Source: Pseudarthrobacter sp.
GTDB lineage: Bacteria; Actinomycetota; Actinomycetes; Actinomycetales; Micrococcaceae
NCBI GenBank assembly: GCA_013362385.1
Contig: JABFWC010000214.1
Span: 1 to 17,619 of the forward strand
DNA: 17,619 bases
Direction: 5' to 3'
The notes below the pieces were generated by a model. It was not told the DNA's origin. It worked only from the letters and a program-made list of their open reading frames with translations, and made no database searches. The translations under genes were made by a program, and so were the position numbers. Each line of letters starts with the position of its first letter. Position 1 is the first letter of the stretch. Below, in pieces: positions 1-7,566 of the stretch.

Positions 1-762
1 CGTTTCACCTCGCTGGTGCCCACGCAGCTGCAGCGCCTGCTCGCGGACCCGTCGGCGGACACGCTCGCCGTGCTGCGCCGCTTCAACGGCATCCTGCTCG
101 GCGGGGCGCCGGCTTCGGCCGAGCTCCTGGCGTCCGCCCGCGACGCAGGCCTCCGGGTGGTCACCACCTACGGCGCGGCCGAAACCTGCGGCGGCTGTGT
201 CTACGACGGCTATCCGCTCGAGGGCGTGGCCCTGCGGCTCGGCGAGGACGGCCGGATCCACCTCGGCGGAGCCACCCTCGCGGCGGGCTACCTGGACGCG
301 CCGGGGCTCACGGCCGAGGCCTTCATCGAGGAGGACGGCAACCGCTGGTACCGGACCAACGACCTTGGCGCCCTGGACGCCGACGGCCGGCTCACCGTGC
401 TGGGCCGCGCCGACGACGTGATCATCACCGGCGGCGTCAAGGTCTCCGCCGCGCAGGTGCAGGCTGAGCTGGAAAAGTCCGACGCCGTGAGCGCGGCGTT
501 CGTGGCGGGTGTCCCGTCGGCGGAATGGGGCCAGGCTGTGGCGGCGTACGTCGCGCTGGCCGGCGGCGCGCTTCCCGGCGGCGGACCGGGGCAGGCAGCC
601 GGGGACGCCGCCGTCGTCCTTCAACGGCACTGGCGGGCCACGCTGGGGGTGCTGGCCCCCAAAACGGTCCTCACCGCGCCCGCCCTCCGGATGCTGCCGA
701 ACGGCAAACCCGACCGCCTGGCGATGACCGCCGAACTCAGTGCCCTGCACGAGGGAAAGTAA
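1..762 (+). CDS. menE: o-succinylbenzoate--CoA ligase MenE, 3' part (5' end outside window)
   Basis: Acyl-CoA synthetase that activates o-succinylbenzoate to its CoA ester in menaquinone synthesis. The frame is open from base 1, so the gene enters from the left; 253 residues are visible and the N-terminal part, with the P-loop-like Ser/Thr/Gly motif, is missing. ANL-superfamily motifs are visible: TTYGAAET (about residue 55), then YRTNDLGALDADG and GRADDVIITGG (about 117-146), and the C-terminal PNGKPDR (about 234), whose Lys is the catalytic lysine of the half-reaction. The short C-terminal domain, lacking long insertions, suits MenE. The assignment among ANL enzymes rests mainly on menA starting 75 bases downstream in the same direction. 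Another small-acid CoA ligase is possible but unlikely in this context. Confidence 0.9.
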   Translation, partial: RFTSLVPTQLQRLLADPSADTLAVLRRFNGILLGGAPASAELLASARDAGLRVVTTYGAAETCGGCVYDGYPLEGVALRLGEDGRIHLGGATLAAGYLDAPGLTAEAFIEEDGNRWYRTNDLGALDADGRLTVLGRADDVIITGGVKVSAAQVQAELEKSDAVSAAFVAGVPSAEWGQAVAAYVALAGGALPGGGPGQAAGDAAVVLQRHWRATLGVLAPKTVLTAPALRMLPNGKPDRLAMTAELSALHEGK

Positions 763-771
763 AGTGGACAT

Positions 772-790
772 GCACCCCCGCTGCGGGTGC
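772..790 (+). other. Hairpin between menE and menA
   Basis: GCACCC (772-777) and GGGTGC (785-790) are perfect inverted arms around a 7-base loop, in the 75-base gap between the menE stop and the menA start. No T-run follows, so a classical intrinsic terminator is not supported. It could be a partial terminator, an mRNA processing or stability element, or chance in GC-rich DNA. Confidence 0.3.
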
Positions 791-837
791 GGATGTTCCA
801 TCCTGCCGTCCGACCGAAACAACACGAGGTACTGACC

Positions 838-1719
838 GTGGCCACAGCCACCCAATGGATCCAAGGCGCCCGGCTCCGGACGCTGCCCGCAGCGATCGCG
901 CCGGTGCTGATCGGCTCTGCCGCCGCCTACGAGATGGATTCGTTCCTTCTGCCCAACGCCATCCTCGCGGCACTGGTGGCGCTCCTGCTCCAAGTGGGCG
1001 TGAACTTCGCGAACGACTACTCCGACGGCATCCGCGGCACCGACGACGACCGGGTGGGTCCGCTGCGGCTGGTGGGCTCCGGCGCCGCCAAGCCTGAACA
1101 CGTCAAGTGGGCCGCGTTCGGCGCGTTCGCCCTTGCCATGGTGTTCGGCCTGGTCCTGGTGATCCTGACCCAGGCCTGGTGGCTGGTCCTGGTGGGCCTC
1201 GGCTGCGTCATGGCCGCCTGGGGTTACACGGGCGGCAAGAACCCCTACGGCTACATGGGGCTGGGCGACGTCTTCGTGTTCGTGTTCTTCGGCCTGGTGG
1301 CCACGCTCGGCACCACCTACACGCAGGCCGGGCACATCAACCTGTCGGCCGTGATCGGCGCCATCGGCACGGGGCTGATCGCCACCGCGCTGCTGATGGC
1401 CAACAACGTCCGGGACATCCCCACCGACATGCAGGCCGGCAAGAAGACCCTGGCCGTGCGGCTGGGCGACAAGCACGCGCGCGAAAGCTATGTCCTGATG
1501 CTCGCCGTCGCGATCCTGCTGGTGGTCATCCTCGCGCCGGGCCGGCCGTGGATCCTCATTGTGCTGCTGCTCATCCCGGCATGCCTCATGCCGGCATGGC
1601 TGATGATCAACGGCCGGAAGCGCAAGAGCCTGATCCCGGTCCTGAAGCAGACCGGCCTGATCAACCTCGGCTACAGCCTGCTGTTCTCACTGGGCCTGGT
1701 GCTCAGCCACGGGTTCTAG
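838..1719 (+). CDS. menA: 1,4-dihydroxy-2-naphthoate polyprenyltransferase MenA
   Basis: UbiA-family integral membrane prenyltransferase that joins a polyprenyl chain to 1,4-dihydroxy-2-naphthoate, the membrane step of menaquinone synthesis. With the chosen start the protein has 293 residues, normal for MenA. The first Asp-rich motif is NFANDYSDGIRGTDDD (about 56-71) and the second is NNVRDIPTD (about 189-197); both bind Mg-diphosphate in this family. Hydrophobic helices occur throughout, about eight to nine in all. The GTG at 838 is preferred over in-frame GTG/ATG codons at 787 and 793 because GAGG (826-829) sits 8 bases before it and the family-like N-terminus, ATQWIQGARLRTLPAA, starts there. 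It follows menE on the same strand. Its stop overlaps the stop of the convergent DUF4229 gene. Confidence 0.95.
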   Translation: MATATQWIQGARLRTLPAAIAPVLIGSAAAYEMDSFLLPNAILAALVALLLQVGVNFANDYSDGIRGTDDDRVGPLRLVGSGAAKPEHVKWAAFGAFALAMVFGLVLVILTQAWWLVLVGLGCVMAAWGYTGGKNPYGYMGLGDVFVFVFFGLVATLGTTYTQAGHINLSAVIGAIGTGLIATALLMANNVRDIPTDMQAGKKTLAVRLGDKHARESYVLMLAVAILLVVILAPGRPWILIVLLLIPACLMPAWLMINGRKRKSLIPVLKQTGLINLGYSLLFSLGLVLSHGF

Positions 1720-2021
1720 TTCTTCTTGCCCTTGGCGTTGTTGATGGTGATGTCCGGGTTGGCGTCGAGCAGGGCGTCCTCGGCGTTCGCGTCCTGGACC
1801 TCGGCCGCTGACCGCAGGGGCTTTGCCTTGCCGGAGAAGCGGTGCTGCAGGGCGGCCGTGGCGGCATCCCGCTGCTTCTGGAAGAACAGGTAGCTGATGG
1901 CAAAAGCGATCAGCGCGGCGCAGATCACGGACATCAGGGCCCCGAGCTGCAGGAGTGCGAACAGCACGAACAGGGGCACAAAGAGCGCCAGCCGGATCAG
2001 GGAATATTTCAAAAAGGCCAC
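1716..2021 (-). CDS. DUF4229 family small membrane protein
   Basis: A 101-residue protein with two adjacent hydrophobic helices (about residues 6-25 and 27-46) followed by a charged tail: KQRDAATAALQHRF, then a D/A/N-rich region and a Lys-rich end. This layout, and its place facing menA, match the DUF4229 family known from actinobacterial men neighbourhoods; no biochemical role is known to me. The start codon appears to be GTG and no good Shine-Dalgarno is visible. Its stop lies in the tetranucleotide CTAG (1716-1719), which also carries the menA stop on the other strand, so the two genes converge with no spacer. A regulatory or structural role near membrane-bound MenA is conceivable but is inference from position only. 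Confidence 0.8.
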   Translation of the reverse strand: MAFLKYSLIRLALFVPLFVLFALLQLGALMSVICAALIAFAISYLFFQKQRDAATAALQHRFSGKAKPLRSAAEVQDANAEDALLDANPDITINNAKGKKN

Positions 2022-2069
2022 TATCCAAGTTTAGCCGTCCCCGCCGGGGGCCCCTGCCCGTCCTGACGA

Positions 2070-2075
2070 TAGACT
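2070..2075 (+). promoter_or_regulatory. Candidate -10 box (TAGACT) of a leaderless transcript
   Basis: TAGACT fits the actinobacterial TANNNT -10 pattern and ends 7 bases before the ATG at 2083. Transcription would then start at or next to the start codon. No purine-rich ribosome-binding site precedes that ATG, which agrees with a leaderless mRNA, a common arrangement in actinobacteria. No clear -35 box is visible. Confidence 0.5.
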
Positions 2076-2082
2076 TAATGCC

Positions 2083-2472
2083 ATGCTCTTCCGTGTGGCA
2101 TTGGCCGTGGCAGTCCTCGTCATCTTTGTGTATGGCCTGGTGGACGTGATCCGCACCGAAGGCCGCCTCACCCGGGGGATTTCAAAACCCGCCTGGATCA
2201 TCGTGATGATTATCCTGCCCGTCCTGGGCGCCATTTTGTGGCTGCTGATCGGCCGTCCGAGGGGCACCGGTCCCGTGCCGCAGGCCTATCCGCACCCCAG
2301 CGCGCCGGATGATGACCCGGACTTCCTCCGCAACCTTGAGGCCCGCCGCCGCAACCAGGCCGAGGCCGAGCGCCTGCGGAAACTCAAGGAGGACCTGGAT
2401 GCCAAGTCCCGGGAGAACGACCGCAAGGGCCGGCGCGGGACTGACGAACACGATGCCGACGGACTGAAATAG
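2083..2472 (+). CDS. PLDc_N domain membrane protein
   Basis: A 129-residue protein. Two hydrophobic helices (about 3-22 and 38-57) flank a short loop, VDVIRTEGRLTRGISKPAW, and the second ends in LWLLIGRPRG. This is the layout of the phospholipase D-nuclease N-terminal (PLDc_N) domain, a membrane anchor that often stands alone in actinobacteria. There are no HKD catalytic motifs, so no phospholipase activity is implied. The C-terminal 65 residues are highly charged (ARRRNQAEAERLRKLKEDLDAK) and probably form a cytoplasmic helix or coiled coil. The ATG at 2083 has no Shine-Dalgarno but a well-placed -10 box. The next gene starts 5 bases after the stop, so the two are probably co-transcribed. Confidence 0.85.
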   Translation: MLFRVALAVAVLVIFVYGLVDVIRTEGRLTRGISKPAWIIVMIILPVLGAILWLLIGRPRGTGPVPQAYPHPSAPDDDPDFLRNLEARRRNQAEAERLRKLKEDLDAKSRENDRKGRRGTDEHDADGLK

Positions 2473-2477
2473 TTCCC

Positions 2478-3047
2478 ATGGCGTCCCCACCCGGCGGTGA
2501 AGAGCGGCCGGTGTCCGCTGCCCCGCTGCGGCCCGGCCCGTCCTATTCCGCCCCGCCGCCCATTCCGGTGGTCCCGCCGGCGCCCCGCGCCGTGCGTCTC
2601 GCCCAAAGGCTGTGGCTGGCCAGCTTCGTTACCGGCCTTGCCGTGCTGGCCGGTTCGTTCCTGACCCGCGATTCCCACCTGCAGCGGCTCCACCAGGTGG
2701 TGGCGGACATGGCACCGGGCAGCGCGGCAGAGGCCGTGGGTGCCGCTGCGGGCACCGTCTTCTGGGGAAGCCTCGCCGCCCTGCTGCTGTTCATCGTCCT
2801 CGAGGCCGCGGTGTTGACCGTGGTGACGGGGCGCCGGAAGTGGGCCCGCTGGGCCCTCATTCCCTTGCTGGCCGGCCATGCGCTGGCCCTCCTGGTGGCA
2901 TCCGACTTTCTGGTCCCGCAGGGCGACGCCGGCCGCCACGTGGTGCTGCTGTGGGCCGGTGCGCTGGTCCTGGCGTGCGCCGGCCTGGTGCTCCTGTTCC
3001 TGCCCTCCGCGGGCGCCTGGCTGACGTCCCGCAGAAGCCGGGTGTAG
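2478..3047 (+). CDS. Hypothetical four-helix membrane protein
   Basis: I do not recognise a named family. The 189-residue product has a Pro-rich, probably cytoplasmic N-terminus (about residues 1-44) and four hydrophobic segments at roughly 47-65, 94-116, 125-146 and 153-182, ending in a basic tail (SRRSRV). The loop between helices 1 and 2 (about 66-93) contains DSHLQRLHQVVADMAPGSAAE. Codon usage matches its neighbours and it starts 5 bases after the PLDc_N gene, so it looks like a real second gene of that unit. It converges on the iniC-like gene with only 12 bases between stops and no visible terminator. Function unknown. Confidence 0.75.
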   Translation: MASPPGGEERPVSAAPLRPGPSYSAPPPIPVVPPAPRAVRLAQRLWLASFVTGLAVLAGSFLTRDSHLQRLHQVVADMAPGSAAEAVGAAAGTVFWGSLAALLLFIVLEAAVLTVVTGRRKWARWALIPLLAGHALALLVASDFLVPQGDAGRHVVLLWAGALVLACAGLVLLFLPSAGAWLTSRRSRV

Positions 3048-3059
3048 GCCGCGCTCTTT

Positions 3060-4541
3060 TCAGGCCACCTTCACGCCGGACAGATCGGCAAGCATGCCCT
3101 CACAGCTGCGGACCACCACGCGGCAGGCTTCCAGGGCCGAACGGTCAATCAGCGGGTTAGCGGCCACTACACGCCACCGCGCAAGGCAGGCCCGGGCAAT
3201 GGCCGCCAGTTCGGCGGCACCCGCATCAGGGGCCAGCCCCAGCCGGAGCGGCACAGCCGTGCCCCGGCCGCCGATGAGCCGCTCTGCCTCCGCTGCCAGC
3301 TCCGCGCGCATGTCCACTCCGCCGGTCCGCAGATCCGCCAACAACCGGAGTTCGCGGAACTCGTGGGCGCCGGCCTGCAGCCGTTCCAGCGCGGCAGCCA
3401 GGGCCTCGGTATCCGGCCTGGGCCGGCTCCGCAGCAGGTTCTCTACGGCCGCCACCGCCGTGCGGGCCTTCAGTGCCTCCGCACGGGCAAGGAACTGGCG
3501 GTCCAGGAGCTCCAGCAGGGGGTTGAGGCCGCTGCGGCGTGCGAGCTCGTGCGCCAGCGGGGTGGGGTCCGCGAAGCCATTGTTGATCAGGACCGCTGCC
3601 AGGCGGATGCCGAAGAGCCCGTAGCGCTCCAGCAGGGAGGCCCTGGCCTCTTCGGTCAACCCTTGAGTGTCGCTGGAGCGGCGGAACCGGTCCGCGGAAA
3701 GCATCATCCGCTCGCGGGCGGCCCGGTCCATGCGTGCCAGCAGTTCCAGGGACTCGAAGTCGGACTGGCGCAGGGTCCGTGCGCTCTGGGCCAGGAGGCC
3801 GGCCACCGGGACCACCCCCAGAGCCAGCTTGCGCAGGTTGGGATCCTGGCTGTACCTCCCGGCGATGTCAGCGGCCGAGATCAGGGAATCTATCCGGCCG
3901 GCGCCCACTTCATCGGCACGGGACAGCACCGCGATCGCGTTCACCGTGCCGGAGCGGGCTGCGCCGTCGTCGCGGAAGGACTCGAGGAACCGCACATCGG
4001 AGGCGTGCATGTGGCGCATCAGGTAGATGACGGCGTCCGCCTCAGACGGCGCATCCCCGGGGATCAGGAAGCCGCTAGACCTCGCGGACACGTCCTGGGA
4101 CAGTGAGGCGATTCCGGGAGTATCGATAAGGGTCATGGCGTGCAGGGCGGGGGACGGCCATTCGACGTCGAGCCGGTCCACGTCCTCAGCCCGCGCCCCG
4201 TCCAGGACGAAGGCCAGGCGGCCGGCGGTCCGCTTGAGGGGCAGGATCCGCGGGTCGCCTGCCTTCGGGTACAAGGTGATCCGCGGAGTGTGTCCGTGCC
4301 GGTACCAGGTGACGATCCGCGTGCATTCCCCGGTATCGGTAGGGGCGATCTCTTCCCCCACGATGGCGTTCAGGAGCGTGGACTTGCCTGCCTTGACCAT
4401 GCCCGCGATCGCAACCCGAAGCGGTTCCGCGAGCCGCCGCTGGTACCGCTGCAGTGCCTCCACCGCCCCTGGCTCGTCCCGGTAGGCGTCCAGCGCTTCC
4501 TGCAGCAGTTCCGCGGCCCGGGCCGTGGTGGACGGCGTCAT
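3060..4541 (-). CDS. iniC: IniC-like dynamin-family GTPase
   Basis: A 493-residue dynamin-like GTPase, a length equal to my recollection of mycobacterial IniC. The G1 P-loop GMVKAGKS is at about 47-54, a G2-like Thr lies in DTGECTRIV (about 69-77), G3 DTPG is at about 140-143, and G4 appears as LSRADE (about 206-211), a deviation from NKxD. The C-terminal half is mostly helical and lacks the glycine-rich hydrophobic segment seen in the upstream partner, so it may be the non-inserting member of a pair. The ATG overlaps the iniA-like stop in ATGA (4538-4541), giving translational coupling and probably fixed stoichiometry. It is the last gene of the unit. By analogy with iniBAC it should act at the inner face of the cell membrane in envelope-stress tolerance; that role is inferred. 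Confidence 0.85.
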   Translation of the reverse strand: MTPSTTARAAELLQEALDAYRDEPGAVEALQRYQRRLAEPLRVAIAGMVKAGKSTLLNAIVGEEIAPTDTGECTRIVTWYRHGHTPRITLYPKAGDPRILPLKRTAGRLAFVLDGARAEDVDRLDVEWPSPALHAMTLIDTPGIASLSQDVSARSSGFLIPGDAPSEADAVIYLMRHMHASDVRFLESFRDDGAARSGTVNAIAVLSRADEVGAGRIDSLISAADIAGRYSQDPNLRKLALGVVPVAGLLAQSARTLRQSDFESLELLARMDRAARERMMLSADRFRRSSDTQGLTEEARASLLERYGLFGIRLAAVLINNGFADPTPLAHELARRSGLNPLLELLDRQFLARAEALKARTAVAAVENLLRSRPRPDTEALAAALERLQAGAHEFRELRLLADLRTGGVDMRAELAAEAERLIGGRGTAVPLRLGLAPDAGAAELAAIARACLARWRVVAANPLIDRSALEACRVVVRSCEGMLADLSGVKVA

Positions 4542-6421
4542 GCCACCCCCGCTGCCGTGCGGGCCCCGGGCGCGGCGTCGGCGGCTACAGCTTCCGCCGC
4601 CCGGTGGAGGGCATCCACCTTGTGGAGTTCGGCCTTGATCTCGCGGATCCGCCCTTCCTTCTCCCGTGCGTAGGAGTTGGCCGCCTTCTGCGCTGCGGAG
4701 ACCGAGTCAGCCAGCGACCGGTGGTATTCGTCCGCGATCCCCGTGAAGTGGTCCCGGATGGTCCGCTGCACCAGCCGCAGCCGGTCCTTCAGCTGCTTTC
4801 CCACCTGGAAGGTGACGTCGTCCAGCTGGCGCCGCACCAAGGTCTTTGCGTCGCCCTGGCGGCGCTTCAGCCGCGCCTCCCTGTCCTCCCGGTAGGCCTT
4901 GCGTCCGAGCAGCAGGCCGGCGCCCACGGAGAGGGGGTTGATCAGCGACATGCCGAAGATGCCGGTCAGGAGCCCGAACATCAACACCCCGCCGTACGAG
5001 CCGCGCATGCCGATCAGGACCTTCTGCACGGGGTTTACGCGGCCGGGGTCCAGCCCCGGCATCTGGTCCACGGGATCCATGGCGTCTCCCGAATCGGCAA
5101 CGTGCAGGACGGGCAGCGACACCTCGTCGGCGGCGAAGTGTTCGGCAACCTGGGCGGCCAGCCACTGGGACCGCTCACTGGTCCACACGAAGGTGTCGGA
5201 GATGGCCGCGGCCACGGACTCTTCAAGCCACTGTGAGAACTGGGGCCAGACCGGACCGGGGTCGCCTTGGTCGATGGCCGCTTCGGCCTCCCGTTGGATC
5301 CGGCGGAGGCGGTCCCGAAGGTCGTATTCCATGTCCGCAATGAGGTCGTTGATGCCGTCACTGAGCGTAAGCTGCCACCGGGCGGACCGTTTCCGCAGCT
5401 CATCGGCCTCTGACTTCGCGTGTTCCAGGGCGGCCACCATGTGCGGCGTTTCCTCCGGCTTTTCCATAGCCTCGAGCTCCGACTGCAGGGACAGCCGCAG
5501 GTTGCCGGTGACGGACAGCAGGTCCTGGCTGACGGACCGGCGCTGGAGCCGCTGCGCCTTTCCGACGATCTCGTTGCGTAGGTGGGCCACCAGCGCGGGA
5601 AAGCCGGACTCGATGTTGAGCTCGCTGTCCTGCAGCCGGGACGCCTCGAGGCGGAGGTCTGCGGACAGCGGAAACAGCGGGATGTCCGGCGCCACCGCTT
5701 TCAGGTGTTCCCGGTCCAGTTCCTCCACCCTGCGCCAGTCCGGGTAGAGGTCCGTCTTGGACAGCACCGCAGCGACGCTTGGGGTGATCCGCAGGGCCTG
5801 GCGGAGGAACCGCAGTTCCGGCTCGGTATATTCTTGGGAGGCGTCCGAGACCAACAGCATGGCGTCGGCCGTGGGCAGGGCCGTGAGCGTGGTCAATGTA
5901 TGGGCCGAGCCCATCCCGCCCACTCCGGGCGTATCGATGATGGTGAGTCCGCCGGTCAGCATCCTGCGGGGCAGGCAGACTTCCGCCGCCGCGACCTTCC
6001 TGCGGTTTCCGGGATTGCCTTGCTCGGAAACGAACACCGGGAGCTCTGCCAGGTCGATCGGTTGGCGCTCAATGGTGTTGGGATTCCCGCCGGCGTTGTC
6101 GGCCACAGGAACCAGGATCGCGGCGGACGCCGGCTCGCCATACCGGACCACTGTGGGGGCGGAGGTTGCAATGTCGTCATCAACAGGGCACACCGGAGCG
6201 TTGACCAGGGCATTGATGAGCTTGCTCTTGCCCTGCTTGAACTCCCCCACCACGACTACCCGGATACTGGGATCCTGCAGCCGGACCAGGGCCTGCTCAA
6301 GGCGTTTGCTGAGGTCGGCCCGGTCCCCGGTTCCCACCAGCTGGAGGCCTTGCTCCACGAGCCTCGCCAGCTGTCCCGCTGTTGCGGGAGCCGGCGGCCT
6401 CGCAGGTCCTGCTTCTGCCAC
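4538..6421 (-). CDS. iniA: IniA-like dynamin-family GTPase
   Basis: A 627-residue bacterial dynamin-like protein. G1 is GEFKQGKS (about 59-66), Thr at about 87-90 (TSAPT) fits G2, G3 is DTPGVG (about 163-168) and G4 is SKTD (about 221-224). A long helical stalk follows (about 290-430). At about 465-505 a Gly-rich hydrophobic stretch (LMFGLLTGIFGMSLINPLSVGAG, split here by function) resembles the membrane-inserting tip of bacterial dynamins, and it is followed by a very basic helix (EDREARLKRRQ) and C-terminal coiled coil. M. tuberculosis IniA is about 640 residues and its homologue is reported to remodel membranes. The GTG start has a strong AGGAGAGG site 7 bases upstream. The gene lies 63 bases after iniB-like and overlaps iniC-like by 4 bases, reproducing the iniB-iniA-iniC order. 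Confidence 0.88.
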   Translation of the reverse strand: MAEAGPARPPAPATAGQLARLVEQGLQLVGTGDRADLSKRLEQALVRLQDPSIRVVVVGEFKQGKSKLINALVNAPVCPVDDDIATSAPTVVRYGEPASAAILVPVADNAGGNPNTIERQPIDLAELPVFVSEQGNPGNRRKVAAAEVCLPRRMLTGGLTIIDTPGVGGMGSAHTLTTLTALPTADAMLLVSDASQEYTEPELRFLRQALRITPSVAAVLSKTDLYPDWRRVEELDREHLKAVAPDIPLFPLSADLRLEASRLQDSELNIESGFPALVAHLRNEIVGKAQRLQRRSVSQDLLSVTGNLRLSLQSELEAMEKPEETPHMVAALEHAKSEADELRKRSARWQLTLSDGINDLIADMEYDLRDRLRRIQREAEAAIDQGDPGPVWPQFSQWLEESVAAAISDTFVWTSERSQWLAAQVAEHFAADEVSLPVLHVADSGDAMDPVDQMPGLDPGRVNPVQKVLIGMRGSYGGVLMFGLLTGIFGMSLINPLSVGAGLLLGRKAYREDREARLKRRQGDAKTLVRRQLDDVTFQVGKQLKDRLRLVQRTIRDHFTGIADEYHRSLADSVSAAQKAANSYAREKEGRIREIKAELHKVDALHRAAEAVAADAAPGARTAAGVA

Positions 6422-6464
6422 AGACTGTCCTCTCCTGCCGGCGCGTCCCTTCCGGGAGCAAGCA

Positions 6465-6478
6465 TGTTCGACGGAACA
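6465..6478. repeat. GTTC-N4-GAAC palindrome between iniB-like and iniA-like
   Basis: TGTTC (6465-6469) and GAACA (6474-6478) are perfect inverted arms around GACG, in the 63-base gap between iniB-like and iniA-like. As RNA it could form a small hairpin ahead of the iniA-like ribosome-binding site. It shares the GTTC-N4-GAAC layout with the palindrome upstream of the hsp70-like gene (11900-11911), which raises the possibility of a common regulator. The site is short and could be chance. Confidence 0.35.
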
Positions 6479-6484
6479 AGCGTG

Positions 6485-7405
6485 TTACAGCGCGGTGGAG
6501 TCGTCAACCGCCGAATCGTCGATGGCCGGATGGCTGTCTGCGCCGGCATCGGTATGGCTGGAGGCGTCGTCGTTGAATTCGAAGTGGCTGTCGGCAGCCA
6601 GCGCGTTGTCTGCAAGGACGCCGGTGCCCGGGTCGTCCTGGAAGGAGTCCTCCTGGTTGAAGGAGTCCGCCACGGGGACCGGGTTGCCGGTGGAGTAGTC
6701 CTCATCGACGGGGTTGTCCGCCTCCACCAAGTCCGCCTCCACCATGACGGAGTGGTCGGGGCTGTCCCAGGTACCGGAATCGTCGTTGAGGGCATCGTCC
6801 ACGTCGAGGGCCAGATCGGTGTTGTAGGTGTCGGTGACGCTATGGGAGCCCCCGGGGTCCGCAGCATCGCCGGCAGCGGCGGACTGGTCCCCCGGAGCTA
6901 CCACCGCGGCGTTGTCGAACCACTGTTCCACGTCCCCGTCTGCCCAGATGTTCTGGCTCACGGACTGGTCGGTGAGGGCGTGGCGGTCGTCCACGATACT
7001 GGCACCTGCCGTGTAGGAGTAGTGGTTCACCACCTGGTGCAGTTGTTGGACGGCGTAAGTGTGGTCCTGGTCGTGGGCGCCGCCGAAGCCGGCAAAGCCG
7101 CCAGGGCCGCCTGCACCGCCGTCACTGCCGCTTCCCGCTGCAGCGACCGGTCCGCTCCAGCCCGGGTGGCCACTGCCGGCGACGTTGCTGCCGGTGTGGT
7201 CATCCCGGTCGAGGGAGGCGTTGACGCTGATGGGAGCATAGTCGAGGACAACAGGCATTGCAGCGTCGACGTCGGCCGGGCTGACATGGCCCAGTCCGTG
7301 GTCCGCCAGAACCCGCTCCGGGTCCTCCAGGAAGTCGCGGGTCGCCTGCGCATCGCCAAAGAGGTGCATCAGGAACTGCACAAGGTCGTTTGCGAGTGTT
7401 GGCAT
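6485..7405 (-). CDS. iniB: IniB-like acidic protein with IniB N-terminal domain
   Basis: A 306-residue protein. Residues 1-55 (LVQFLMHLFGDAQATRDFLEDPERVLADHGL and following) resemble the N-terminal domain of mycobacterial IniB, two to three amphipathic helices. Residues about 90-110 are Gly-rich. The rest is Asp-rich with little hydrophobic content and is likely disordered. I count no lysine at all and four arginines, the last at residue 141, so residues 142-306 carry no Lys or Arg. No convincing signal peptide or membrane helix is visible. The ATG at 7405 is preferred over upstream starts because GAGG lies 9 bases before it and the domain starts there. It is the first gene of the iniBAC-like unit. 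IniB's biochemical role is unknown; an adaptor for the two dynamin-like GTPases is inference. Confidence 0.8.
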   Translation of the reverse strand: MPTLANDLVQFLMHLFGDAQATRDFLEDPERVLADHGLGHVSPADVDAAMPVVLDYAPISVNASLDRDDHTGSNVAGSGHPGWSGPVAAAGSGSDGGAGGPGGFAGFGGAHDQDHTYAVQQLHQVVNHYSYTAGASIVDDRHALTDQSVSQNIWADGDVEQWFDNAAVVAPGDQSAAAGDAADPGGSHSVTDTYNTDLALDVDDALNDDSGTWDSPDHSVMVEADLVEADNPVDEDYSTGNPVPVADSFNQEDSFQDDPGTGVLADNALAADSHFEFNDDASSHTDAGADSHPAIDDSAVDDSTAL

Positions 7406-7566
7406 GTGCGTGGTCCTCACATTTTCTCGTTGGCTACGCCGGGCGCCGGTACCTGGTTGTTTCAAACCTAGGGTCGGTGCCGGGCACGGACATCGGGTCC
7501 TTCCCCCTTACCCGAAGGTGCGCTCCCGGGGCGCGCAGCCTCCTGCCGGTAGGGGCATTAGGGGCT
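7406..7566 (-). promoter_or_regulatory. Control region upstream of iniB-like gene
   Basis: This 161-base gap separates the luxR-type stop from the iniB-like start. It holds two direct copies of TAGGGG (7550-7555 and 7559-7564, 9-base period), an imperfect inverted repeat around GTTTCAAAC (core 7459-7467, arms about 7452-7472), and a hairpin with TGCGC/GCGCA arms (7519-7537). Direct repeats with a period near one helical turn are typical of sites for large LuxR regulators such as MalT. No clear -10/-35 pair was found. It is the most plausible place for an inducible iniBAC-type promoter, but that is inferred from position. Confidence 0.45.

Noticed and set aside
5582..7471. A 629-codon + strand frame opposite the iniA-like and iniB-like genes
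   Set aside because: It spans two real genes on the other strand and their gap, has no domain, and is explained by GC-rich codon usage.
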